From positions 411,608 to 475,607 of the forward strand of contig NZ_JAHDTF010000004.1 in the NCBI RefSeq assembly GCF_018531465.1: a stretch of 64,000 nt of DNA, in the 5' to 3' direction. Made by a program: the position numbers and the translations under genes. Below, piece by piece: positions 52,210 through 60,558 of the stretch. The stretch is from Sphaerisporangium fuscum. Its GTDB lineage: Bacteria; Actinomycetota; Actinomycetes; Streptosporangiales; Streptosporangiaceae. How positions within the stretch are numbered: position 1 is the first letter of the stretch; every line of letters starts with the position of its first letter. The notes below the pieces were generated by a model, which was not told the DNA's origin, did not search any database, and worked only from the letters and a program-made list of their open reading frames with translations.

Positions 52210-53096
52210 GCCTCGAAGCCCTCCAGGATCTTCGCGAGCGTGGCGGTGAATTCCTCCGGGTGCTGCATGAACGGGATGTGGCCGCCGGGGAACTCCTGGC
52301 AGGGTACGCCAAGCCGTTCCGAGAGCAGGTGCGCGGGAGCGGAGTACGGCTTGCCGGTGCTGTCGCGGCCGGTGGCGAGGCACCACGGCGCGGTGGTGGC
52401 GGCCAGCGCGGCCAGGTCCGGCCGGTAGTCGAAGCAGAACGCGGGCAGCTCGCGGCGCATCAGCAGCTCGGCGTTGCGCAGCTGGCGGATCATCACGTCA
52501 GGCTCGCGCCGAGTGATCTTCCGTGCCAGGCCGTCGGCGGCGAGCATGAGGTGGGTGCCGGCGGCGATCACGGCCTGACCGGCCGGCGACAGGAACATCC
52601 GCGGCGGGTCGGGCAAGGTCATGCCGCCGAACGCCGCGTAGGCCCGCATCACGTGCCCCGCCTGTCCGAGGCGGCCGATGTGCTCGATCTCCTGCCGCTC
52701 GGGGGAGTCCGGCGGCAGGAGCTGGACGAGCGGCGCCTCGTGCGCGACCGCTCCCAGCAGGCGGTCCGGATGCCGGATCACCGTCTCCAGGGTGATGATC
52801 GCGCCGCCGCTGTTGCCGAAGACGTACGCGCGCTCCAGGCCGTAGTGGTCGAGGACGGCGACGGCGTCGTCGGCCTGGCGAGCGGGTGTGATCGAGGCGC
52901 CGGGGTCGGTGAACGGGCTGCGCGAGTTGCCGCGCCGGTCGTAGGTGATCACGCTGAAGCTCTTCTCGAGCAGGGGGACCACGTCCGCGTACATGCCGGC
53001 GTCGCCCCCGCCGCCGGAGATCAGCAGGAGCGGGAGCCCGTCCCCGCTCCGCTCGACGTGCAACCGCGCCCCCGGCACCACGACAGCGTCGTTCAC
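52206..53096 (-). CDS. Alpha/beta-fold hydrolase
   Basis: A 296-residue alpha/beta hydrolase. The nucleophile motif is GNSGGA (Ser); oxyanion ISGGGGDAG; the histidine is in GGHIPFMQHP. The nucleophile motif differs from the classical GxSxG only in its second position. No signal peptide is present. GTG 53096 has AAAGGAG upstream. First gene of a two-gene operon with its TetR regulator. It may degrade the ligand that the regulator senses. Confidence 0.85.
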   Translation of the reverse strand: MNDAVVVPGARLHVERSGDGLPLLLISGGGGDAGMYADVVPLLEKSFSVITYDRRGNSRSPFTDPGASITPARQADDAVAVLDHYGLERAYVFGNSGGAIITLETVIRHPDRLLGAVAHEAPLVQLLPPDSPERQEIEHIGRLGQAGHVMRAYAAFGGMTLPDPPRMFLSPAGQAVIAAGTHLMLAADGLARKITRREPDVMIRQLRNAELLMRRELPAFCFDYRPDLAALAATTAPWCLATGRDSTGKPYSAPAHLLSERLGVPCQEFPGGHIPFMQHPEEFTATLAKILEGFEA

Positions 53097-53115
53097 GATG
53101 ATCTCCTTTCCACAT

Positions 53116-53144
53116 CTACACCGTAGTCTACGTCTACAGTGTAG
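53116..53144. promoter_or_regulatory. TetR operator candidate
   Basis: A 29-base imperfect palindrome with outer arms CTACAC (53116-53121) and GTGTAG (53139-53144) and internal GTAG/CTAC repeats. It sits 20 bases upstream of the hydrolase start and is a natural site for the TetR encoded downstream. Confidence 0.65.
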
Positions 53145-53248
53145 ACAGAAGGCGAAAGGGGTCCACATGTGCATCGCACTGCCGCTACGCGCCCCGTCGG
53201 CGATCGCTCCGCGATGCCGGGCGCCCGTTGCCGGAGCGGAGAGGGTTG

Positions 53249-53285
53249 GATAGCATCACTATCGAATTTAGATAGCGACACTATC
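53249..53285. promoter_or_regulatory. Tandem GATAG-N5-CTATC operators
   Basis: Two 15-base inverted repeats: 53249-53263 (GATAG-CATCA-CTATC) and 53271-53285 (GATAG-CGACA-CTATC), 22 bases centre to centre. They end 11 bases before the DoxX ATG and overlap the promoter. This is a TetR/PadR-type arrangement. Confidence 0.8.
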
Positions 53286-53296
53286 CAGAGGTGCCC

Positions 53297-53848
53297 ATGT
53301 TCGACACGATCATCATGCTGGCGGTCGCCCTGCTGGGCTTCCGGGTCTTGGGGGCGTTCGGGGTACGGCGGTTCGCGACGTGGTCGGCCTGCGCCGCACA
53401 CGCGATGGCGGTCATGCTGCTGGCCACCGGTAGCGCGCATTTCGTCCCGGCCGGCGTCACGGTCATGCCCAACCATGCCGACCTGGTGGCCATGGTGCCG
53501 CCGTTCGTGCCGTTCCCGGACGCCATGGTCTACTTGACCGGCGTGCTGGAACTGCTCGGCGCCGCCGGGCTGGTCCTGGCCGCGACCAGGTGGGCCGCCG
53601 GGTTCGCCCTCACGGCCCTTTTCGTCCTGCTGCTCCCGGCCAACATCTACGCCGCCCTCGCCGAGATCCCGTTCCACGGCGGCCCGGCCACACCCCTGTG
53701 GGTGAGGATCCCCGAGCAGATCCTGTACATCACCGTCGCCCTCTGGGCGACCAGATCAGCCGACCCCTCTCTCCTGCCGGCCCCGCTGCGAGCGTTCGCT
53801 GAGGCCCGGCCGCGGCGTGGCGGTAGCCGTAGGGCCGCCACATCGTGA
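53297..53848 (+). CDS. DoxX-family membrane protein
   Basis: A 183-residue protein with four predicted helices and the DoxX pattern (SAHFVPAGV, GVLELLGAAGLVLAATRWAAG). Members act in thiosulphate:quinone oxidoreduction or redox stress; function here is unknown. ATG 53297 follows AGAGG. Two GATAG-N5-CTATC operators overlap its promoter. It is divergent from the hydrolase gene. Confidence 0.85.
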   Translation: MFDTIIMLAVALLGFRVLGAFGVRRFATWSACAAHAMAVMLLATGSAHFVPAGVTVMPNHADLVAMVPPFVPFPDAMVYLTGVLELLGAAGLVLAATRWAAGFALTALFVLLLPANIYAALAEIPFHGGPATPLWVRIPEQILYITVALWATRSADPSLLPAPLRAFAEARPRRGGSRRAATS

Positions 53849-53902
53849 GGGGACCGATCGGCCGCGACGCGGTGAGGGCTCCTGTGCGGCCGGGGCGGAG
53901 CC

Positions 53903-54268
53903 TCATTCGTCGCCGGAGAACCTCTCCCAGGCGGACTGGCGGGTCATGCCGAGGGCGGCGCCGATCCTGGCCCAGGTGACGCCGCGGTCGCGCAGTCGCT
54001 GGACCCAGACCCGCAGGTTGTCCTCGACCTGCGCGGCCACGGTCGCGATGCGCGGGAGGAGTTCGAGGATCTGCTCGTCGGTCATGCTCTCGGCCCAGGG
54101 GATCTCCGGCGTCTCGACCGGCTGGGCCGCCAGGATCTCGTTGCAGAGCCCCACGCACTCGTTGCAGATGTGGACGCCGGGGCCGGCGACCATCTTGTCC
54201 ACCTCGGTCTTCGGCTTGGAGCAGAACGAGCAGCGGATGTCCTGGTCCGCCAGAGAAGGAGCCGGCAC
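53903..54268 (-). CDS. ClpX-type C4 zinc finger protein with helix-turn-helix tail
   Basis: A 121-residue protein. Residues ~10-45 match the N-terminal zinc-binding domain of ClpX ([11 protein letters not shown] ... CNECVGLC), with Cys13, 16, 35 and 38 as likely ligands. No AAA+ domain follows; instead residues ~80-118 form a small helix-turn-helix ([20 protein letters not shown]). It may bind ClpX partners or substrates and DNA. A free ClpX-type finger in such a fusion is uncommon, though similar actinomycete proteins exist. Confidence 0.8.
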   Translation of the reverse strand: MPAPSLADQDIRCSFCSKPKTEVDKMVAGPGVHICNECVGLCNEILAAQPVETPEIPWAESMTDEQILELLPRIATVAAQVEDNLRVWVQRLRDRGVTWARIGAALGMTRQSAWERFSGDE

Positions 54269-54373
54269 GTCGTCCTCCGGGCGTTCGCTGTCAGGCTGCT
54301 CCTGACGTCCGATGGAAGACTAGGACGTCGGGAACAGCCTGACAAGACAGGACCACCCGGGCCGCGACACGGC

Positions 54374-55477
54374 CTAGGTCAGGGTGGGCTCGTGGGGGTC
54401 CCAGGTGTCGGGGAGGGGGATGGGTTCGTCGGCCTTGGTGCGGAGGGTACGGAACTCGCCGGTCTCCGCCGACTCGGCGATCGCGGTCATCGCCTCCAGC
54501 ACGTGGAGGGCCAGGGCGCCGGAGGCGCGGTGGGGGACGTCCGCGCGCAGCGCTCGGGCCAGGTCGAGCACGCCCAGACCACGGCCGACCGTCGTACCGG
54601 CCAGGGGGAGCTCGCGCCAGTCCTCGTCGTCCGCGCCGCGCACCCGCACCGGGCCGTCGAAGGTGTTGGGGTCCGGGAGCGACAGCATGCCCTCGGTGCC
54701 GATGATCTCCAACGTCCGCACGCCCGCCGGGGAGTCGAAGCTGAACGTCGACGACGCGCTCGGCCCGCCGGCGAAGTCCAGCAGCGCCATGACGTGCGTC
54801 GGCACCTCGACCGCGAAGCTCGTCCCGCCCTTGGGGCCCGAGCCGATCACCCGGTGCGTCCGGGCCTGGCGCGCGGTGGCCGCGACCTTGGACAGGGGAC
54901 CGAGCATCGCGACCAGCGCGGTCAGGTAGTACGGGCCGATGTCGAACAGCGGGCCCGCGCCGCGCTGGTAGAGGAACTCGGGGTTGGGGTGCCACGACTC
55001 GGGGCCGGGGTTCTGCATGACGGCGGTCGCGGCCACCGGCGCGCCGATCAGGCCGGACGCCAGGGCGCACTTGGCGGTCTGCAGGCCCGCGCCGAGGAAG
55101 GTGTCGGGGGCGTTGCCGATGAGCAGCCCCGCCGAGGCCGCCTCGGCGAGCAGCCTCTCGCCCTCCTCGGGGGTGAGGGTCAGCGGCTTCTCGCCGTACA
55201 CGTGCTTGCCGGCCCGCAGGGCGGCGGTCGCGACCGCGGCGTGCGCGGCGGGGATCGTCAGGTTGACGACGATCTCCACCTGCGGGATGGCCAGGATCGT
55301 CTCGACGTCCCCGGCCATCGGCACGCCGTACGCCCGGGCCTTCTCGCGGGCGCGCCCGACGTCGAGGTCGGCGACCCCGAGTACCTGGAGGTCGGGGAAG
55401 GCGGTGAGGTTGCGCAGGTAGGCGTCGCTGATCGCGCCGGCGCCGACGACGGCGACGCCCACGGGTCCTGTGGTCAT
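54374..55477 (-). CDS. Gfo/Idh/MocA-family oxidoreductase
   Basis: A 367-residue NAD(P)-dependent dehydrogenase. Rossmann motif [15 protein letters not shown]; catalytic motif GEKPL; a [20 protein letters not shown] segment near the active-site Asp/His. The ATG at 55477 overlaps the stop of the isomerase gene (ATGA), so they work together. Such pairs act in catabolism of inositol-like or keto-sugars; the exact sugar cannot be deduced. Confidence 0.88.
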   Translation of the reverse strand: MTTGPVGVAVVGAGAISDAYLRNLTAFPDLQVLGVADLDVGRAREKARAYGVPMAGDVETILAIPQVEIVVNLTIPAAHAAVATAALRAGKHVYGEKPLTLTPEEGERLLAEAASAGLLIGNAPDTFLGAGLQTAKCALASGLIGAPVAATAVMQNPGPESWHPNPEFLYQRGAGPLFDIGPYYLTALVAMLGPLSKVAATARQARTHRVIGSGPKGGTSFAVEVPTHVMALLDFAGGPSASSTFSFDSPAGVRTLEIIGTEGMLSLPDPNTFDGPVRVRGADDEDWRELPLAGTTVGRGLGVLDLARALRADVPHRASGALALHVLEAMTAIAESAETGEFRTLRTKADEPIPLPDTWDPHEPTLT

Positions 55478-56217
55478 GCGCGCTCCAGCCTGGACAGGTA
55501 GGCGTGGCTGGCCGCGAGGGCCTCGACGATGTCGGTGGCGCAGTGGTCGAGTTCGACGATCCGCCAGGCTTCGGGGGCGGCGGCGAGGATGCCGGGGACG
55601 TGGATGATCCCCTCGCCGACGGCCGTGTGCGGCTCACCCTTGACGCCGGGACCGTCCTTGACGTGCAGGGCGAGGACGCGGTCGCCGAGCCGCCCGAGCA
55701 GGGAGGGTACGTCGGCGCCGCCCACCGCGGCCCAGTAGGTGTCGATCTCGAGGAAGACCTCGGGGGCGAGCAGGCCCGCGAGCACCTCCAGGGCGTGCCG
55801 GCCGTCGATCTTCGGCTCGATCTCCCACCAGTGGTTGTGGTAGCCGACCCGCATGCCGTACGAGGCGGCCTGCTCGGCGAGGCCGTTGAGGAGGTCGGCG
55901 GTGCGGGCGAGGCCGTCCCGCGTGGTGAACTCCTCCTCGGCGATGCCGCCGGGGATGACCACGAGGTCGGTGCCGATCGTGGCGATCGCGTCCAGCACGG
56001 CGGCGGGCTCCTGCGACAGCAGGGCGTAGGCGTGGGTGCTGGAGACCGTGAGCCCGAGGTCGTCGGCCACCTGCCGGAAGCCCTTGGGGTCGTCCATGGG
56101 GTCGTAGGGCTCGACCGCGCCGTAGCCGATCTCCGCTATCCGCCGCAGGACGTCGTCACGGCTGGTGCTCATTAGATCGCGTACGGTGTACAGTTGCACG
56201 CCCAGCGGCTTCGCCAT
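55474..56217 (-). CDS. Sugar phosphate isomerase/epimerase (xylose-isomerase-like TIM barrel)
   Basis: A 247-residue AP-endonuclease-2/xylose-isomerase-like TIM barrel. Metal ligands are likely in [15 protein letters not shown] and LHVKDG, ending with a Glu in IVELDHC. It is the first gene of a two-gene unit with the dehydrogenase. ATG 56217 starts [14 protein letters not shown], the typical family opening. The 128 bases upstream contain AT-rich repeats that could be regulatory. Confidence 0.88.
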   Translation of the reverse strand: MAKPLGVQLYTVRDLMSTSRDDVLRRIAEIGYGAVEPYDPMDDPKGFRQVADDLGLTVSSTHAYALLSQEPAAVLDAIATIGTDLVVIPGGIAEEEFTTRDGLARTADLLNGLAEQAASYGMRVGYHNHWWEIEPKIDGRHALEVLAGLLAPEVFLEIDTYWAAVGGADVPSLLGRLGDRVLALHVKDGPGVKGEPHTAVGEGIIHVPGILAAAPEAWRIVELDHCATDIVEALAASHAYLSRLERA

Positions 56218-56292
56218 CGGCGTCGGCCCCTCCTCGCTCGCGCGACGGAGTGCCTCGCGACGGCACTGGCACGTGCACTCCCCGAATGTTTC

Positions 56293-56308
56293 GGTAAAAC
56301 GGTAAAAC
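56293..56308. repeat. Tandem GGTAAAAC repeats upstream of the isomerase
   Basis: GGTAAAAC occurs twice in a row (56293-56300, 56301-56308), and GTTTCGGTAAAAC (56288-56300) is a LacI-like imperfect palindrome. They lie 76-91 bases upstream of the isomerase start, so may be operators for an unlinked LacI-type regulator. Confidence 0.4.
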
Positions 56309-56402
56309 GCCTCATATGGAATGACAACGGGTTAGTTTTCCGCCCAAGTGGGAATGGGCGCGCTCCCATGCCGCGAGCCGGGCCGGCCCTGGAACGACGA
56401 AT

Positions 56403-56428
56403 GGGGAGGCCGCCACGACGGCCTCCCC
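56403..56428 (-). terminator. Terminator after the RND gene
   Basis: GGGGAGGCCG (56403-56412) pairs perfectly with CGGCCTCCCC (56419-56428). It lies 17 bases past the RND stop on the minus strand. Confidence 0.8.
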
Positions 56429-56445
56429 ACTCTGGTCCGGTACCG

Positions 56446-59400
56446 CTACGAGCGACCCGCCCCGCTGGTGGCGGGCTGGTTCGGGGTCTCCTCGACCGGC
56501 GGCGCCGAGCGGGCCTCCTCCCGGCGGCGGCGCCGGGCGCTGATCTTCTCCTTGCGGCTCTCCACCATCGTGTAGAGAGTGGGCACGAGCAGCAGGGTGA
56601 GCAGGGTCGAGCTGACCAGGCCGCCGATGACCACGATGGCCAGCGGCTTGGAGATGAAGCCGCCCCCGCCGGTGAGCCCCAGCGCCATGGGCAGCAGCGC
56701 GAAGATCGTCGCCATGGCGGTCATCAGGATCGGGCGCAGCCGCCTGCGGCCGCCCTCGACCACCGCCTCGTGCAGCGGCATGCCCTGCTCGCGGTACTGG
56801 TTGATCAGGTCCAGCAGCACGATGGCGTTGGTGACGACGATGCCGACCAGCATCAGCATGCCGATCATCGCCGCGAGGCCCAGCGAGGTGCCGGTCACCA
56901 GCAGCAGGCCGATGGCCCCCGTGGCGGCGAACGGGATCGACACCAGCAGCAGCAGAGGCTGGATCAGGCTGCGGAAGGTCGCCACCATCACGAAGAACAC
57001 CAGGGCCACGGCCGCCACCAGGGCGAGGCCGAGGCTCTTGAAGGCCTCCGCCTGGTCGGCGCTCACGCCGCCGATCTCGTAGCTGGCCCCCGCCGGCAGC
57101 GTCAGCGCGTCCAGCTTGGACCTCAGGTCCGCGGTGGTGGCCCCGAGGTTGGAGCCGGTGGCCTTGCCGGACACCGTCGCGCTGCGGTCGCCGTCGATGC
57201 GGGTGACCTCGACGGGGCCGTTGACCTGCCTGACGTCGGCGACGTCGCCCACGGTGACCTTACCGGCGATCTTCAGGTCGCGCAGGTCGGCGATCGACGC
57301 CGGGGTGTCCTCGCCGCGCAGGATCACGTCCGCGGTCGTGCCGTCGAAGGCCAGCTGGGTGACGGTGGTGCCCCGGAAGGCCTGGGACACGGCCTGGCCG
57401 ACGGCGATCTCGGACAGGCCCTTCTCGGCGGCCTTCTTGCGGTCGACCCTGACGTCGACGCGGGGAGCGGTGTCCGCCATGCTGCTCGTCACCTCGGCGA
57501 CGTTCGGCACACCCGCCATGGCCTTCTGCACCGACTGCGCGGCGGTGCGCAGCGTGTCCAGCTCCGACGCCCGCACGACGACCTGCAGCGTGTCGCCGCC
57601 GAACCCGCCGGACTGGCCCACGTTGATCTCCCCGACGCCGTTCAGCTTGCCGAGCCGGTCGGTGAGGCCCTTCTCCACGGCGGCGGTGTCGCTGCCCTCG
57701 CGCAGCGTGAGGGAGTAGGTCGCGCGGGAGCCGCCGCCGCCACCGCGCCCGCCGAACGAGATGCCGCTGCCGCCGCCCACCGTGACCTGGTACGACTCCA
57801 CCTCGCGGGTGGCCGTGACGACGTTCTCGACCTTCTTGGCCATGGCGTCGGCCGCGTCGAGCGAGGTGCTCACCGGAAGGGTCTGCTGGACGCTGATGGT
57901 GTTCTGCCCGGAGTTGTCGATGAAGCTCGTGCGCAGCATCGGCACCAGGGCGAGCGTGCCCACGAAGATCACCAGGGCGATCGCGACGGTCGTGATCCGA
58001 TGCCGGGTGGCGAAGCGGATCACCGGCACGTACATCCGCTGGAGCGGGCTGCGCCGTTCCTTCTCGTCGGCCGCCTGGCGGATCGCCTCGGAGTCACCCG
58101 GCCTGGGCCGCTTCAGGAACCAGTAACTGAGCACCGGTACGACGGTCAGCGACACCAGCAGCGAGGCGAGCAGCGCGACCGTGACCGTGATCGCGAACGG
58201 GCTGAACAGCTCGCCCACCAGGCCCCCGACGAACGCGATCGGCAGGAAGACCGCGACGGTCGTCAGCGTCGAGGAGGTCACCGCGCCGGCGACCTCCCGC
58301 ACGCCGTTCTCGACGGCCTGGCGCTTGGTCTCGCCGTACGACAGGTGGCGCTTGATGTTCTCCAGCACCACGATCGAGTCGTCCACGACGCGGCCGATCG
58401 CGATGGTGAGCGCGCCCAGGGTCAGCATGTTCAGCGAGTAGTCCTGCGCCCACAGGGCGATCAGGGCGATGAGCACCGACAGCGGGATCGACACCGCCGT
58501 GACGATCGTGGACCGCAGCGAGAACAGGAACACCAGGATGACCAGCACGGCCATGGCGAGGCCGAGCAGGCCCTCGGTGGTGAGGCTCTCGATGGACTTC
58601 TCCACCGACGGCGCCTGGTCGAAGATCACCGTGAGCTGCGCGTCGCCGCCCAGGGCCTTGGCCAGCTCGGGGAGCTTGGCCCGCACGTCGTGCGAGATCG
58701 ACACGGCGTTGCCGTCGGGCTTCATCGTGACCGCGACGCCGAGGCTGGGCTTGCCGTTGGTCCGGGTGAGCGTGGTGGAGTCGGCCAGGCCGAGCTTGAC
58801 GGTGGCGACGTCGCCGAGGCGCACCGGCTTGGGCTTGGCCGGGGCCTGCGCCTGGACCTGACCGGCCTGGCCGCCGCCGGGGAAGCCCTGGCCGCGCTGC
58901 CCGCCGGGGGCCTGCGCCTGGGCGGTCGGGGCGGCGGTCGCGGCCGGAGGCAGGTAGAGGTTCTTGATGTCGTCCACCGAGCCGAACGCGGTCCCGACCT
59001 GCACGCTCAGCGTCTTGTCGGACTTGGTCAGCGTGCCGGCCGGGATCGCGGTGCCGGCCGACTGGATCGCGTTGGTGATCGCGGAGGGGCTCAGGCCCTT
59101 CTTGGTGAGCTTGTCCTCGTCCGGGGTGATCGTGATGACCTGGTCGCGGGTGCCGGTGACCGTGACGTCCCTGACCCCGGTCACGCCGCTCAGCGCGGGC
59201 ACGACCTCGTTGTTCAGCTTGTCGGCCAGCTGCTGCTCGCCCTGCGTGGAGGCGGCCGCCAGCTGCACCACCGGCAGGTCGTCGGTGCTGCCCACGACCA
59301 CCTGCGGGTCGACCTTGTCGGGCAGCTGCGACTGCACCCGGCTGATCGACTGCTGGATGCGGTTCTGGGCGTCGTCGATGTCGGTGCCGAAGTCGAACTG

Positions 59401-59682
59401 CACCTGGATCACCGCGCTGGACTCCCGCGAGGTGGAGTTCACCCCCGTCACGCCCGGCAGGTTGCGGACGGCGTCCTCCAGCGGCTTGGTGACGCGGTCC
59501 TCGACGATCTCGGGCGCGGCCCCCGCGTACGGCGCGACGACCGACACGGCGGGGAAGGACAGCGACGGCAGGAGCTGCTGTTTGAGCGCCGGGATGGTGT
59601 ACACGCCGAAGGCGGTCACCACGATGGTGATGAGTGCGACGAGCCCCCGGTTGGCGAGGCTCAGTCTGGCAAGTAGCGACAT
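56446..59682 (-). CDS. RND-family efflux transporter (AcrB/HAE-like, SwrC-type)
   Basis: A 1078-residue proton-driven transporter with 12 helices and two large extracellular loops. The proton-relay aspartates Asp434-Asp435 lie in AIGRVVDDSIVVLENI. Repeat halves (LPSLSFPAVSVVAPYAGAAPEIVEDRV at the first) and a Gly/Gln-rich insertion (247-286) are visible. In Gram-positive bacteria such proteins (SwrC type) export lipopeptides or surfactants and work without an outer-membrane channel. No adaptor gene is adjacent. The response regulator gene ends 204 bases upstream on the same strand and probably controls it. Start ATG 59682 (MSLLARLSLANRG). Confidence 0.9.
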   Translation of the reverse strand: MSLLARLSLANRGLVALITIVVTAFGVYTIPALKQQLLPSLSFPAVSVVAPYAGAAPEIVEDRVTKPLEDAVRNLPGVTGVNSTSRESSAVIQVQFDFGTDIDDAQNRIQQSISRVQSQLPDKVDPQVVVGSTDDLPVVQLAAASTQGEQQLADKLNNEVVPALSGVTGVRDVTVTGTRDQVITITPDEDKLTKKGLSPSAITNAIQSAGTAIPAGTLTKSDKTLSVQVGTAFGSVDDIKNLYLPPAATAAPTAQAQAPGGQRGQGFPGGGQAGQVQAQAPAKPKPVRLGDVATVKLGLADSTTLTRTNGKPSLGVAVTMKPDGNAVSISHDVRAKLPELAKALGGDAQLTVIFDQAPSVEKSIESLTTEGLLGLAMAVLVILVFLFSLRSTIVTAVSIPLSVLIALIALWAQDYSLNMLTLGALTIAIGRVVDDSIVVLENIKRHLSYGETKRQAVENGVREVAGAVTSSTLTTVAVFLPIAFVGGLVGELFSPFAITVTVALLASLLVSLTVVPVLSYWFLKRPRPGDSEAIRQAADEKERRSPLQRMYVPVIRFATRHRITTVAIALVIFVGTLALVPMLRTSFIDNSGQNTISVQQTLPVSTSLDAADAMAKKVENVVTATREVESYQVTVGGGSGISFGGRGGGGGSRATYSLTLREGSDTAAVEKGLTDRLGKLNGVGEINVGQSGGFGGDTLQVVVRASELDTLRTAAQSVQKAMAGVPNVAEVTSSMADTAPRVDVRVDRKKAAEKGLSEIAVGQAVSQAFRGTTVTQLAFDGTTADVILRGEDTPASIADLRDLKIAGKVTVGDVADVRQVNGPVEVTRIDGDRSATVSGKATGSNLGATTADLRSKLDALTLPAGASYEIGGVSADQAEAFKSLGLALVAAVALVFFVMVATFRSLIQPLLLLVSIPFAATGAIGLLLVTGTSLGLAAMIGMLMLVGIVVTNAIVLLDLINQYREQGMPLHEAVVEGGRRRLRPILMTAMATIFALLPMALGLTGGGGFISKPLAIVVIGGLVSSTLLTLLLVPTLYTMVESRKEKISARRRRREEARSAPPVEETPNQPATSGAGRS

Positions 59683-59886
59683 CGTTCCATTTCTCGTCGT
59701 TCCGTGGTCGGGGCGGGGGCACGGTGCCCGGCACGCTCCTTCAAGGCTCATAGCTGCCGGGAGTGCGAACGTCCCCCACGGGGAGGGTTCTCCGACTACC
59801 ACGAGCGCCGTAGATCTCCTCCCGGAGTACGACGCCCGGCTACCGGGCCCACCGGGAATCGGACGGCCGCGGGCCGTGCCGGAGGG

Positions 59887-60558
59887 TCAGCGGGACTGCG
59901 GGCGCACCAGGCCGGTCTCGTAGGCGATCACGACGAGCTGGGCGCGGTCGTGCGCGCCCAGCTTGAGCATCGCCCGGTTGGCGTGCGTCTTGGCCGTCAT
60001 GCGGCTGATGCCGAGCCGGTCGGCGATCTCGTCGTTGGTCAGGCCGCCCGCGACCAGCGTCATCACCTCGCGCTCCCGGTCGGTCAGCACCGCCAGGCTC
60101 TCCGGGGTGTGGTCGACGGTCGCGCCCGGGGCCGACAGGAAGCGCGCGATGAGCCCCTTGGTGGCGCTGGGGGAGAGCAGGGCGTCGCCGCGCGCCACGA
60201 TGCGGATGGCGTCCTGCAGCTCGTCGGCGTCGACGCTCTTGCCGAGGAACCCGCTCGCCCCCGCGCGCAGGGCCGCGAAGACGTACTCGTCGATCTCGAA
60301 CGTCGTCAGCACCAGCACCCGCACCCCGGCGAGGTCCTCGTCGGAGGTGATGGCCTGGGTGGCCGCCAGGCCGTCCATCTCGGGCATGCGGATGTCCATC
60401 AGCACGACGTCGGCCTTGGTGTCGCGCGCCAGCCGTACCGCCTCGTGGCCGGTGTCGGCCTCGCCCACGACCGCCAGATCGGGCGCGGAGTCGACCAGCA
60501 CCCGGAAACCGGCCCGCACCAGGGCCTGGTCGTCGGCGATCACCACTCGCACGGTCAT
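59887..60558 (-). CDS. NarL/FixJ-type response regulator
   Basis: A 223-residue response regulator: receiver with VIADDQ, phosphorylation Asp55 in VVLMDIRMPE, Lys in GFLGKSVD; LuxR helix-turn-helix with LTDREREVMTLVAGGLTNDE. The ATG at 60558 overlaps the kinase stop. The RND gene lies downstream, so this system probably senses an envelope-active compound or self-made product. Confidence 0.9.
   Translation of the reverse strand: MTVRVVIADDQALVRAGFRVLVDSAPDLAVVGEADTGHEAVRLARDTKADVVLMDIRMPEMDGLAATQAITSDEDLAGVRVLVLTTFEIDEYVFAALRAGASGFLGKSVDADELQDAIRIVARGDALLSPSATKGLIARFLSAPGATVDHTPESLAVLTDREREVMTLVAGGLTNDEIADRLGISRMTAKTHANRAMLKLGAHDRAQLVVIAYETGLVRPQSR

Noticed and set aside
56194..59676. A 1160-residue open frame on the plus strand
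   Set aside because: It lies antisense to the RND transporter, is His/Gln/Arg/Gly-rich and matches no family. It is a shadow of high-GC codon use.
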